A stretch of 64,000 nt of DNA from Candidatus Fermentithermobacillaceae bacterium. GTDB taxonomy: Bacteria; Bacillota; Sulfobacillia; Fermentithermobacillales; Fermentithermobacillaceae. The notes beneath the pieces are model-generated. The model was not told where the DNA came from. It searched no databases and worked only from the letters and a program-made list of their open reading frames with translations. Every line of letters starts with the position of its first letter. Within the stretch, counting starts at the first letter, position 1. Below are positions 18,088-27,177 of the stretch, piece after piece. Position numbers and translations under genes: made by a program. The stretch is taken from positions 21,571-85,570 of the forward strand of contig DULO01000066.1 of assembly GCA_012840345.1 (NCBI GenBank), in the 5' to 3' direction.

Positions 18088-19272
18088 TCAGGGAAACGCC
18101 ACTTTTCCCATTATAGTGGGACGGGAGGCTCCTGTCGCTCCCGGAATGTTGTTGGGTACCCCTCCGAGCAGCTCGTTTCCTAGGATAGCGAAAGCCAGCG
18201 CTTCCTTGGCTTTGGACGGTATGCCGGCTTGATCGTGGGTCTGCACGCTCACACCGGGCAGTTCCTCTCTGAGGCGCCGCATGAAGTAGGGGTTGAGGGC
18301 TCCTCCGCCTCCGACTATCACTTCGTGGACGGGGCCGCGCGGAAACACCCAAGCCCGGTACGAATCCACCATCGATCGGACGGTCAGTTCCGACACTGTC
18401 CTGATGACGCTCAAATACTGCGCCTCGTTTGCCGGGTTGGCGAACTCAAGGATGCGATTGACATAATCTCGGCCGAAAAGCTCCCTTCCCGTGGATTTCG
18501 GCGGAGGAACGCTGTAGTAAGGCTCGCTCAGCAGGTAGTCCAGGAGCTTAGAGTCGACCTCGCCGGCTTCGGCCATCTTGGCGTCCCTATCCATCGTCTC
18601 GCGCCCTCCGGAAATGATAGAGGCCAGCATGTCAACCATCATGTTTCCAGGTCCGGTGTCGAAGGCGATGACGCTGTCCATATCGCAGTCCGGAGGCAAG
18701 TAGGTCAGGTTTCCGATCCCGCCGATGTTCTGGATTATCCTGCCTTTGGCCGGGTCTCGGAAGAGTATCCAGTCGGCATAGGGGACCAGCGGGGCACCTT
18801 GTCCGCCGACCGCCATGTCGGACGGGCGGAAGTCCCCGGCAGTCATTATGCCTGTCCTCTTGGCGATGACCGAGATGTCGCCGATCTGCAGCGTCGCCCG
18901 CACCGGGAATAGGGGATGGTTGGTGTCTGGAAAGTGGGCGATAGTCTGGCCGTGGGAGGAAATGAGGTCTATGTCTACGGGAGCGAATCCGGCTTCTCTG
19001 ATGCATTTAAGAGCAGCTTCCGCCAGCATTTCCCCCAGGAGGAAACTTAGGCGCGCCACGCTCTCCGCGTTCATCTCCCACGGATTGCCCACCAGGGCGC
19101 CGCGCATCGACTCGGGGTAGTCTAGGGTCGACATATGAAGAATTCTCGCCCGGCAGTCTTTTCCGAACCCCTCGATGGCGCACAAGACCGCGTCGATCCC
19201 GTCGGCCGACGTTCCGGACATTAGGCCGACGATGTGCCTCACCGGCTTTTTGCGTAAGGACTCAAAAGACAT
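18088..19272 (-). CDS. anmK: Anhydro-N-acetylmuramic acid kinase
   Basis: VGLMSGTSADGIDAVLCAIEG, SHGQTIAHFP, QIGDISVIAKRTGIMTAGDFRPSDMAVGGQGAPLVPYAD, QNIGGIGNLTYLP, FDTGPGNMMVD, VGGGGALNPYFMRRL. Confidence 0.95.
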   Translation of the reverse strand: MSFESLRKKPVRHIVGLMSGTSADGIDAVLCAIEGFGKDCRARILHMSTLDYPESMRGALVGNPWEMNAESVARLSFLLGEMLAEAALKCIREAGFAPVDIDLISSHGQTIAHFPDTNHPLFPVRATLQIGDISVIAKRTGIMTAGDFRPSDMAVGGQGAPLVPYADWILFRDPAKGRIIQNIGGIGNLTYLPPDCDMDSVIAFDTGPGNMMVDMLASIISGGRETMDRDAKMAEAGEVDSKLLDYLLSEPYYSVPPPKSTGRELFGRDYVNRILEFANPANEAQYLSVIRTVSELTVRSMVDSYRAWVFPRGPVHEVIVGGGGALNPYFMRRLREELPGVSVQTHDQAGIPSKAKEALAFAILGNELLGGVPNNIPGATGASRPTIMGKVAFP

Positions 19273-19302
19273 GGCTATGTCTCCTCAAACTGCGCGTTAT
19301 GA

Positions 19303-21087
19303 CTACGTGTCAAACTCTACGGGCGCTACCCCTGTAGCGCGCCGCAATCCCAGGAGTACCTGGGCTAAGGCCTCCATCGCCTCCGGCTTATGGCTGTAGG
19401 TGCAAATGCACGTTCCGACGCCCTTCACTATCCTTAGGTCGTGTGGGTTTCCGGTTGCCACGTGGATGCAGCGAACGTCCCGGGCAGCCAGAGCGGATGC
19501 CCTGAGTACCTGGGCTTCGTCCGACGCAGCGTTGCGGGTGAGGATGATCACCGCGTCGGCTGCGGCAGCTTTCTCGATTGCGCGCGATAGAACGTCCGGG
19601 GAACGGTCCGGTAATGTGGCCGGCTCGCTACTGCGTTGTGGCCCGGCGAGGCTGTCACGCTCTCGCGGTTGGCCGAGGTCTCCCGCGCCCTGTTGCTGGG
19701 TGGGGGCGCCGCCACCCAGTTGTTCGGTGGGATCTCCTCCGTCTTGCCGCGCACCGGGCTCCAGGTAGATCTCCTCGACTGTGACCCCTTCTTGCGCGAG
19801 ATACTCGCCGAGAGGGGAGAGGGGGCTTGTACCAGGCCTGTTTGGCCTTCCTTTGGCGTAAGCCAACAGCACGCGCAGTGGAGCCTCATCTTCCGGAGAC
19901 CGCTTGCGCAGCGGCAGGAGGTGGTTCTCGTCCTTGACAACCGTTATGGACGCCAAGTGAGCTTCCTTGGAGAACGTCCAGAAATCAGGGCAGGTTGCCT
20001 GATTAGGCGGCAGGGGATTTGGCAGACCGAGTTTTCGCTTCACAGTCAGAATCCGCTCGACCGCCTCGTCCAGTCTCGATTCGGGCAGCTCGCCGGACCG
20101 CACGGCGTACAGCACCGCCTCATATGCCGCTCTCTGCAGTTTCTTGGTGTGGCAGATGACCACAATGTCAGCGCCGGCTTTCAGGGCCATGACCGCGCCT
20201 CGCACTGTTCCTGGGTCCTTTGCAATAGCTGCCATCTCCATGCAGTCCGTGATGATGATGCCCCTAAACCCCAAGTCCCTCCTGAGGAGGCCCCGCAGCA
20301 CTTTCTCTGACAGGGTCGCCGGCAACTCGGGATCGATGGCTTGAAACACGATGTGGGCGGTCATTATGGCCGGGATTCCGGCTCCTATGGCCGCGCGGAA
20401 AGGCTTAAGTTCAATGTTATTGAGCCTCTCCATGGGATGCGGCAAGACCGGAAGGTCCAAATGGGAGTCTACTGAAGTGTTGCCGTGCCCCGGGAAGTGC
20501 TTTCCCACAGGCATGACTCCTGCCGACATTATCCCGCTGACGGCCTCGACTCCGTATCTTGAAACCAGCTTCGAGTCCTGCCCGAACGACCTCACACCTA
20601 TGACGGGGTTCTCGGGGTTGTCGTTCACATCCAGGACTGGTGCGAGGTTTACGTTGATCCCGGCGGCCCTGAGCTGAATGCCGGAGGAGTAATAGGCGCG
20701 GCGGACGAGTTCCTCGCCTGCCGGACTCTTGCCTGGACACGTGCTGGCCGGACCCTCGTCAGGGCGTACGCTTGTCAAGCCCAGGGATGCCGCCGCGAGG
20801 GACATAGGACCCGGCATGAGAGGTACCCCTTTCGTAAGGCGGGCCACGATGCCGCCTTCTTGGTCAGCGGCGATAAAAAGGGGGATCCCCGGCGGCGACG
20901 ACATAGCCCAGTTTTGCAGGGTCCTAGATAGGTCCGCAGCCTGCTCAACGGTATCCAGATTGCGGGCCATGTAGATGATCCCGCCGGCGTGTAGATCCTT
21001 CACGAGTTCGGCGGCTCCTTCAGGATCCCTTGAGGGGAACCCGAACATGAATACCTGTCCGACTTTCTGTTCCAGCGTAAGGTTCAT
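19303..21087 (-). CDS. nagZ: Beta-N-acetylhexosaminidase, GH3 family
   Basis: ADQEGGIVARL, NLAPVLDVNDNPENPVIGVRSFGQD, VGKHFPGHGNTSVDSHLDLP, GIIITDCMEMAAI, then a C-terminal domain. ATG at 21087 follows GGAGG; ORF extends to 21102. Confidence 0.93.
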   Translation of the reverse strand: MNLTLEQKVGQVFMFGFPSRDPEGAAELVKDLHAGGIIYMARNLDTVEQAADLSRTLQNWAMSSPPGIPLFIAADQEGGIVARLTKGVPLMPGPMSLAAASLGLTSVRPDEGPASTCPGKSPAGEELVRRAYYSSGIQLRAAGINVNLAPVLDVNDNPENPVIGVRSFGQDSKLVSRYGVEAVSGIMSAGVMPVGKHFPGHGNTSVDSHLDLPVLPHPMERLNNIELKPFRAAIGAGIPAIMTAHIVFQAIDPELPATLSEKVLRGLLRRDLGFRGIIITDCMEMAAIAKDPGTVRGAVMALKAGADIVVICHTKKLQRAAYEAVLYAVRSGELPESRLDEAVERILTVKRKLGLPNPLPPNQATCPDFWTFSKEAHLASITVVKDENHLLPLRKRSPEDEAPLRVLLAYAKGRPNRPGTSPLSPLGEYLAQEGVTVEEIYLEPGARQDGGDPTEQLGGGAPTQQQGAGDLGQPRERDSLAGPQRSSEPATLPDRSPDVLSRAIEKAAAADAVIILTRNAASDEAQVLRASALAARDVRCIHVATGNPHDLRIVKGVGTCICTYSHKPEAMEALAQVLLGLRRATGVAPVEFDT

Positions 21088-21169
21088 CCGGTACTCCTCC
21101 ATCTGGCCAACTTCTTCCGGTCAAGCGCTGTCGGCTGTCCCCGTCCGCAGTCCTAAGACTGCTCCATCC

Positions 21170-23296
21170 CTACTCAACCACTGCCGCCATCACCGCGTTC
21201 GCGAACATGGGGCGGAGCCTGATCGCCGCGTTGGACGCCCTCCCAGCGTGTACGCGGTTTGTCAGCAGCACGATTCCTACGCCCGCATCAGGGTCACACC
21301 AAAGACTCGTACCTGTGAAGCCGGTGTGGCCGTACGCCCTGTCTGAAATGAAGTCACCGCCTGAAGAGAATGTGGGCGATTTCAGCATCCAGCCGAGGCC
21401 CCTCCTCTCGCCTGCGGCGGCATGTTCTTGAATCGCGGTGCGTACCGTGCTGGAGGACAGAATGCGCGTTCCATTAAGCTGGCCTTCGCCGAGCCACATG
21501 GCAGCGTACTTGCAAGTGTCCCAAACGGTGCTGAACAACCCGGCGTGTCCTGCCACTCCTCCCAGAGCCAGGGCGTTTTCGTCGTGGACCTCGCCCCACA
21601 TGATCTTACCGAGGTCGGCCCGGTACTCTGTGGCGGCTATGCGGTGGCGGAGCGACGGGTCGGGTTTAAAGCACGTCTCCGTCATCCCAAGCGGCTCGAA
21701 CACAATCTCCCGAGCGAGTTCCGCCACAGTCTTGCCCGTGAGCACTCGTACCAGCTCTCCCATCATAATGAAGCCGAGATCGCTGTATACGACCTTGAGA
21801 CCAACCACGCTCTCGCCTAACGGCAGAGCGCAGATGTCGGCTATTATGTCGTCGCCGAACAGGCCCTTCTCCCAGAAGCGGATGTGGTCGGGCAGACCTG
21901 AAGTATGGGTCAGGAGGTGTCTTAGGGTGATCTTATCCTTGCCGCCCTGGCCGAACTCGGGGATGAAACGGGAAAGCGCGTCGTCCAAGCGGAAATAACC
22001 CTCTTCGCAGAGACGGAGGATCACGGGGGTGGTCGCCACTACCTTCGTCAGTGACGCCATGTCGAACATTGTGTTCGGAGTCATGGCTATGCGTTCGGGC
22101 TCCCTTGAAGCCCATCCGAAGGCTCGAGGGCCGATGATCTTCCCGTTTCTGACGATGGCTGCCACCGCTCCAGGAAGGTCTCGCTCTCCGTCACCGACAG
22201 CGCGGCGCACCACGTCGAAGGCTTCTTCCACTCTCCGGCTGTCCAGGCCGACTTCTTCCGGCAGCGCTTGAGGAAGCCTGTCAGTCTTGGCCGCGCACCG
22301 GGGAGAGGTGACGCATGCCTCCAGAGCAGAGGCGCTAACCGGGTGCCGGGGAGAGGTGTCTGGCTCCTCCGAAGCTGAGGCATCGCTTGCGCGTCCTGCC
22401 TTATTAAGGACGGTTTCCACGGTCTTTCTTATTGTCCCGTTGTTGGATTCCAAAGCCGCCCTCGCGTCATCGGGCCCGAGCCCCGTGAGTAGCATGACAA
22501 GAGCAACGTCCAGAGCGCCTCCGCAATCCTCAAGGGCTTTTCCGGCTGTCTCCGGAGATTTGCCGGAGGCTTCAGCCAGAATCCTCAACGCCCGTCCAGT
22601 GAGCTTGGTATTGCGGGGAGCGGTGCCTGCCATGAGGTTGGAGTACGTCCGGCCCATGGCAATCATCGAGGCAGTGGAAATCATGTTGAGGACGAGTTTT
22701 TGGGCGGTTCCGTTCTTCATCCTGGTTGAGCCCGCCACGACTTCAGGGCCGACGTCCACGAAGATGGTGAGTTCCGCTGCTTCGACTACCGGTCCGGAAT
22801 CATCGCCTACTATAGCCACGGTCTTCGCGCCTGCGGAGCGCGCTTCTCTCAAGACGCCCACCACGAAGGGGGTGCGTCCTGAAGACGCCACGCCGATGAC
22901 CGTGTCGGAGGCGCATACTCCGTGAGCCCGTAGTTCCCTCATACCGCCGGCTTCGTTGTCTTCCGCCCCCTCGTCGGCCGTGAACATGGCCTTGGGTCCG
23001 CCGGAAATCAGCGGGACGAACCTTTTGCCCAAGTCCCCGTAGGTCGGAGGGAGTTCGGCGGCGTCCAGCACCGCCAGCCTGCCGCTGGTCCCTGAGCCCG
23101 CGTAGAACACCCGGCCTCCCGAGGACAACGAGGCGGTGACCCAGTTTACCGCCTGCTCTATTTGCTTGAGGCTTCGGGCGACCGCGGATGCTACCCGGTG
23201 GTCCTCCGCGTTCATCACTTCTAGCATCTTGGCTACCGGCCAGGTGTCGATACCCCTGGTCACCGGATTATTCATTTCTGTTCTAGGGTGCGCCAC
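21170..23296 (-). CDS. murQ: Fusion protein: N-terminal N-acetylmuramic acid 6-phosphate etherase (MurQ) plus C-terminal serine hydrolase (class C beta-lactamase-like)
   Basis: N-terminus: GGRVFYAGSGTSGRLAVLDAAELPPTYG, ISGGPKAMFTADEGAEDNEAGG, VGPEVVAGSTRMKNGTAQKLVLNMISTASMI. C-terminus: SLTK (SxxK), YSD in VVYSDLGFIMMGEL, GHTGFTGTSLWCDPDAGVGIVLLTNRVH. Single 708 aa ORF. Confidence 0.93.
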   Translation of the reverse strand: MAHPRTEMNNPVTRGIDTWPVAKMLEVMNAEDHRVASAVARSLKQIEQAVNWVTASLSSGGRVFYAGSGTSGRLAVLDAAELPPTYGDLGKRFVPLISGGPKAMFTADEGAEDNEAGGMRELRAHGVCASDTVIGVASSGRTPFVVGVLREARSAGAKTVAIVGDDSGPVVEAAELTIFVDVGPEVVAGSTRMKNGTAQKLVLNMISTASMIAMGRTYSNLMAGTAPRNTKLTGRALRILAEASGKSPETAGKALEDCGGALDVALVMLLTGLGPDDARAALESNNGTIRKTVETVLNKAGRASDASASEEPDTSPRHPVSASALEACVTSPRCAAKTDRLPQALPEEVGLDSRRVEEAFDVVRRAVGDGERDLPGAVAAIVRNGKIIGPRAFGWASREPERIAMTPNTMFDMASLTKVVATTPVILRLCEEGYFRLDDALSRFIPEFGQGGKDKITLRHLLTHTSGLPDHIRFWEKGLFGDDIIADICALPLGESVVGLKVVYSDLGFIMMGELVRVLTGKTVAELAREIVFEPLGMTETCFKPDPSLRHRIAATEYRADLGKIMWGEVHDENALALGGVAGHAGLFSTVWDTCKYAAMWLGEGQLNGTRILSSSTVRTAIQEHAAAGERRGLGWMLKSPTFSSGGDFISDRAYGHTGFTGTSLWCDPDAGVGIVLLTNRVHAGRASNAAIRLRPMFANAVMAAVVE

Positions 23297-23299
23297 GAT

Positions 23300-24256
23300 C
23301 TAGTCCCTCTTTTCTGGACTTTGTTGGAGCGAGTATTCTCTAGCCAGTATTGCCGCGCCCTCACACGGCGGAAGTGACGGCCAGCAAAGTGAAACGCCGG
23401 GCATCATAGTTTCCGCGTGCTTGCGCAGCATGTCAACGTAGGAAGGGTTCTTAAAGCATCCGCCTACCAGCGCGATGCTGGGTGCGTCTAATCCGAGAGA
23501 GCGGGATACCGCTCGCGCCATCAGGGCCAACTCCCGCGCTTCCGCGTCCAGAATGCCTGCGGATACGGTGTCTCCAGACGCTGCCGCGTCGAAGACTACC
23601 CTGGATAACCCCGCGATCTGCGTGCGGTCCATCCCGTGCATGCGTCCCAATAGGTTGCCCGGCTCGTCGGCGCCCAAGACCTCCATGAACTTGTCCATGA
23701 GGCAGCTTTTTTCGAGGCGGCCCTCGTGAGACTTGATGGCGGCCCTAAGCCCCAGGATGGCTATGCTGTATGCGCTTCCTTCATCTCCTAGGAGGGCTCC
23801 CCAGCCCCCCGCGGAGGCGTACTTGCCGTCCTTCACGCCTATGCAGTTGGAGCCTGTGCCTGCGATGATGACCATCCCGTCGCGGCCCTTGTGCGCCGCT
23901 GCCAGAGCCGAGTGTGTGTCCTCCACGACGAGGAGAGGTATGTCACCGGTGATGGGTTTCAAGGCCGTACGTATTCTTTGTCGGTCTTGTTCGCGTCCCG
24001 CTCCGGCAAGGGCCGCGCAGACGGCTGATAGATCGTTAAGGGACAGACCAGCGGCCGAAAGAGCCTGGTCCAGCGCTGTCTTGACCGAATCTTTGAGTTG
24101 GGATTCTCCTCCGTAGTGGACGTTGCTGGGTCCTCCGCGCCCTGTCCCTAGGACCTTTCCCTGGTCGTCGGTGACGCAGGCTTCGGTGGAGGTCCCTCCA
24201 CCGTCTATTCCCGCGAAATACCTACCGGTAGAGGAGGTATTGTTGCCTTTTGTCAT
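23300..24256 (-). CDS. BadF/BadG/BcrA/BcrD-family sugar kinase (MurK/NagK-like amino sugar kinase)
   Basis: FAGIDGGGTSTEACVTD, LAGAGREQDRQRI, VVEDTHSALAAA, IIAGTGSNCIGVKDGKYASAGGWGALLGDEGSAYSIAILGLRAA. Confidence 0.9.
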   Translation of the reverse strand: MTKGNNTSSTGRYFAGIDGGGTSTEACVTDDQGKVLGTGRGGPSNVHYGGESQLKDSVKTALDQALSAAGLSLNDLSAVCAALAGAGREQDRQRIRTALKPITGDIPLLVVEDTHSALAAAHKGRDGMVIIAGTGSNCIGVKDGKYASAGGWGALLGDEGSAYSIAILGLRAAIKSHEGRLEKSCLMDKFMEVLGADEPGNLLGRMHGMDRTQIAGLSRVVFDAAASGDTVSAGILDAEARELALMARAVSRSLGLDAPSIALVGGCFKNPSYVDMLRKHAETMMPGVSLCWPSLPPCEGAAILAREYSLQQSPEKRD

Positions 24257-25361
24257 CGAATTCTCTTGCCTCCTTTTGCCAAGTCGCCAACAGGGAATCG
24301 GGAGACGCTCCGGCGAGCAGGGCCTCGCTGAGCGCGGTCCCGCCTGAAAGCAGGTCTAGCGAATAATGGGAACCCGGCGGGCGTTCTCTGACGCGGAATT
24401 CCGGGAACGTATCCCTCAGCGCGAATAACAGCCTCACGCCCAGCTCGACCGGCGCGAGCTTGTGGCGGTCCACCACATGGAATTGGACTCCCTGACACTG
24501 TGTCCCCTCGTGCTTGCCTGATGACGGGGTGAAAAAGGTGGGGCGGATCAATACTCCCGGCAGGTCCAGGGCACGTAGGGTGGACGCCAGCTTGCGCCCG
24601 TCAATCCACGGCGCTCCTACGGTTGTGAAAGGGGTCGCGGTTCCGCGTCCTTCAGAGACGTTTGTCCCTTCGAGTAGGCAGGTCCCGGGGTATAAGAACG
24701 CCATCTCGGTGGTAGAGGCCGCGGGTGATGTGGGTACCCACGGGCGGCCCGTGTCTTCCCAATACATGTGACGGCGCCATCCTTCCATCCGGACGATCTC
24801 AGGTTCGGGAAGCCCCTTTTCCGACGCAACCATACGGGCGATTTCCCCGAGCGTCATCCCGTGCCGAATGGCGACATTTGCTCCGCATACGAACGACAAG
24901 TGCCCGGGAGAGGGCAGGTTGCCTTCCACAGCCAACCCCCCGAGCGGGTTTGGGCGGTCAAGCACGGTGAACGGGATTCCTGCCTTCGCGGCGGCTTCCA
25001 TGGAAAGCAACATGGTAGACATGTAGGTGTAGTAACGGCACCCGATATCCTGGATGTCGAACACGAGCCTGTCCAGGCCAGCAATGCTTTCGGGCGACGG
25101 CGATGTCCTATCCCCATACAGGCTGTGGACCTGCAGTTCATCGTGCTGGCGGGAGGGTACGGAAAGCCCGTCAGGATGATCGCCGTAGAGCCCGTGTTCG
25201 GGAGCGAAGAGGCATCCGATCCGGTAGCCGTTCTTGCGCAGGATATCGAGGTTCTGGTCCAAATGGGCGTCCAGCCCCGAGTGGTTTGTAACGAGTCCCA
25301 AACGTTCGTTTTTGTGGAGGCCGGTTGAGACCATTACTTCCAGACCAACTAAGAATCCCAA
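24222..25361 (-). CDS. namZ: DUF1343 protein, NamZ-type exo-beta-N-acetylmuramidase
   Basis: LGLVTNHSGLD, LFAPEHGLYGD, LVFDIQDIGCRYYTYMSTM, VLDRPNPLGG, GTNVSEGRGTATPFTTVGAPWID. TTG start with GGAGG upstream. Confidence 0.9.
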   Translation of the reverse strand: MGFLVGLEVMVSTGLHKNERLGLVTNHSGLDAHLDQNLDILRKNGYRIGCLFAPEHGLYGDHPDGLSVPSRQHDELQVHSLYGDRTSPSPESIAGLDRLVFDIQDIGCRYYTYMSTMLLSMEAAAKAGIPFTVLDRPNPLGGLAVEGNLPSPGHLSFVCGANVAIRHGMTLGEIARMVASEKGLPEPEIVRMEGWRRHMYWEDTGRPWVPTSPAASTTEMAFLYPGTCLLEGTNVSEGRGTATPFTTVGAPWIDGRKLASTLRALDLPGVLIRPTFFTPSSGKHEGTQCQGVQFHVVDRHKLAPVELGVRLLFALRDTFPEFRVRERPPGSHYSLDLLSGGTALSEALLAGASPDSLLATWQKEAREFDDKRQQYLLYR

Positions 25362-25490
25362 GACACGTTTCCTCCTTCAAGAGGCACTTATCTTGGGATT
25401 CTATGAATTGGGATGACTTTCCTTTAGGCCGGTGCGCGTCGTTCCAGGTTACTGGCGGATCCGGCGTTCCATACAGCCGCGACCGGCTTC

Positions 25491-26018
25491 CTATCGCTCT
25501 TTAGCGACGAGCCTTGCCGGAAGCGCCTTGAGCAGCGCGAACGACAACACCGTGTTAATACCCGCGTGAATCAAGTTAAACGGGACGATAATCGGGATAA
25601 TCATCCCCATGATGGCGCTCCTCGGAAGCCCGGTGTAAATCGGGGTGATCAGCAGATTAAGCGGCACCATCAAAGCGATCCTGGTCAGTATCCCTGCCAG
25701 CATGCCCAGGTGAGTCCGGCCTGTTTTCTTGGATATCCATCCAATCACCAGCACCATGCCGCCCGAGGCGATGAAGTGCATAAGCGCACCCCACGGTCCG
25801 CCTTCCCCGGTCAACAGAACAAAGAGCGTGGCGTTGGCAAACGCCGCGGCGACGCCGGCCGCTGGTCCGATAATGACCGATGCCAGGATAATGGGCAAAT
25901 CTCCCGGCGAGTAGAGCAGGTATGGCGCCGCGGCTAAAACAGGGAAGTGCACAAAGACTTCCAGAACCAGAGACATCGCGGTAAGAATTCCGAGAAGCGG
26001 TAGATCCTTGCGGTTCAT
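25491..26018 (-). CDS. ECF transporter S component, riboflavin type (RibU-like)
   Basis: MNRKDLPLLGILTAMSLVLEVFVHFP... hydrophobic ~175 aa S-component, directly downstream of an FMN riboswitch. ORF-track start 26195 lies inside the riboswitch. Confidence 0.85.
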   Translation of the reverse strand: MNRKDLPLLGILTAMSLVLEVFVHFPVLAAAPYLLYSPGDLPIILASVIIGPAAGVAAAFANATLFVLLTGEGGPWGALMHFIASGGMVLVIGWISKKTGRTHLGMLAGILTRIALMVPLNLLITPIYTGLPRSAIMGMIIPIIVPFNLIHAGINTVLSFALLKALPARLVAKER

Positions 26019-26083
26019 TTGTAGTTCCCCCTTACGTAGTATCAAGGGGGACCCCCGGGGAAAATCTGTCTCCGATCTTCCAA

Positions 26084-26211
26084 GATCTTCTACCATCCGG
26101 ACTATACCGTCGGTCCCGGAGTTCCACCGGGTCAATCGCTGTCGCGAGTCGCGGACTTTTACCGCCGGTGAGGAATCGCGGCCGTAGCCGCTCACCTCGC
26201 CCCGAAGATCC
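26084..26211 (-). promoter_or_regulatory. FMN (RFN element) riboswitch
   Basis: Minus strand: GGATCTTCGGGGCGAGGTGA...ATTCCTCACCGGCGGTAAAAGTCCGCGA...GCGATTGACCCGGTGGAACTCCGGGACCGACGGTATAGTCCGGATGGTAGAAGATC. Confidence 0.95.
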
Positions 26212-26417
26212 TCTCCACAATGGACACTCTAGCACGAAGTAGGGGCCAGTTCAACACCGGGTTGTTCGGGAGGTTAGCCAAGCCGGTCGTCCAGGGTTTT
26301 GAAAACCAACGTGACCCGAGGCCCACTCCGAGTTTGTGTGATAGGATCTTCACCAGAGGATGTTACCGATACGGTTGGACGGTCATTTTGCATACCGCTA
26401 CGGCTAGGAGGACACGA

Positions 26418-27023
26418 ATGAGCAACGGTAGAGGCCGCACACTAAAGGGGCTTATGGTCCGATCCACTCTCACTCCGGAAGACTTCGCGCAAGTATACTC
26501 GATTCTGGACGTGGCTCCGCTGGACGGTGACTGCGGCGGCCTCTGCGAAAAGAGATGCTGCCAGGAGTACGAGCCCGGCGTGGGGATGTATTTGCTTCCC
26601 GGCGAGGACTGCATGTTTGACGGAAACGAACCGTGGCTCGAGTGGAGACTCCAATCCGCATCCCACCAAGATTTCCCTCCGGAATGGGACGGTATGGTCT
26701 ATTTCGTCATGTGCCGGGGCACGTGTCCTCGAGAGCGACGACCCATCCAGTGCCGGACCTTTCCTCTCATGCCGTACCTTGATCCGGAAGGGAACCTTGA
26801 GGTGCGCCTGGACACCTTGACAGGATCGCTGCTCTGCCCGATGGTCCGCTACCCGGAGTCCTACCCGCTGAGGAAGGAATTCATGGACGCGGTCTTGTCC
26901 GCTTGGCGCATCCTGATCAAAGACCCCCTGATTAGAGCCGATGTTCTCTGGCAATCGAGAAAGCTGGACCAAGACAACCTGTCACCCTGGCGGAAGCTCT
27001 TGTCGTGGCGGAAACGAAAGTAA
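26418..27023 (+). CDS. Conserved hypothetical Cys-rich protein (YkgJ-like CxxC cluster)
   Basis: DGDCGGLCEKRCCQEY...CMFDGNE...CRGTCPRERRPIQCRTFPLMPYLDPEG. ATG at 26418 after CTAGGAGG. Confidence 0.75.
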   Translation: MSNGRGRTLKGLMVRSTLTPEDFAQVYSILDVAPLDGDCGGLCEKRCCQEYEPGVGMYLLPGEDCMFDGNEPWLEWRLQSASHQDFPPEWDGMVYFVMCRGTCPRERRPIQCRTFPLMPYLDPEGNLEVRLDTLTGSLLCPMVRYPESYPLRKEFMDAVLSAWRILIKDPLIRADVLWQSRKLDQDNLSPWRKLLSWRKRK

Positions 27024-27177
27024 CGACGGAAGCAACAGTGTCGGTTCCTGCAAAATCCTCGCGAACAGGGACGGCCGCACATTACACAAGCATCTTGATG
27101 CTACAATGGACTGTAACCCCGTTGTGTCGGCACTCAATTCTGGCGAACTAACTAGATGATTCCGGGGAGGCTACGAG

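Noticed and set aside
25491-26195. ORF-track start of the ECF S component at 26195
   Set aside because: The extra N-terminus translates the FMN riboswitch; the ATG at 26018 after GGGGG fits the S-component family.
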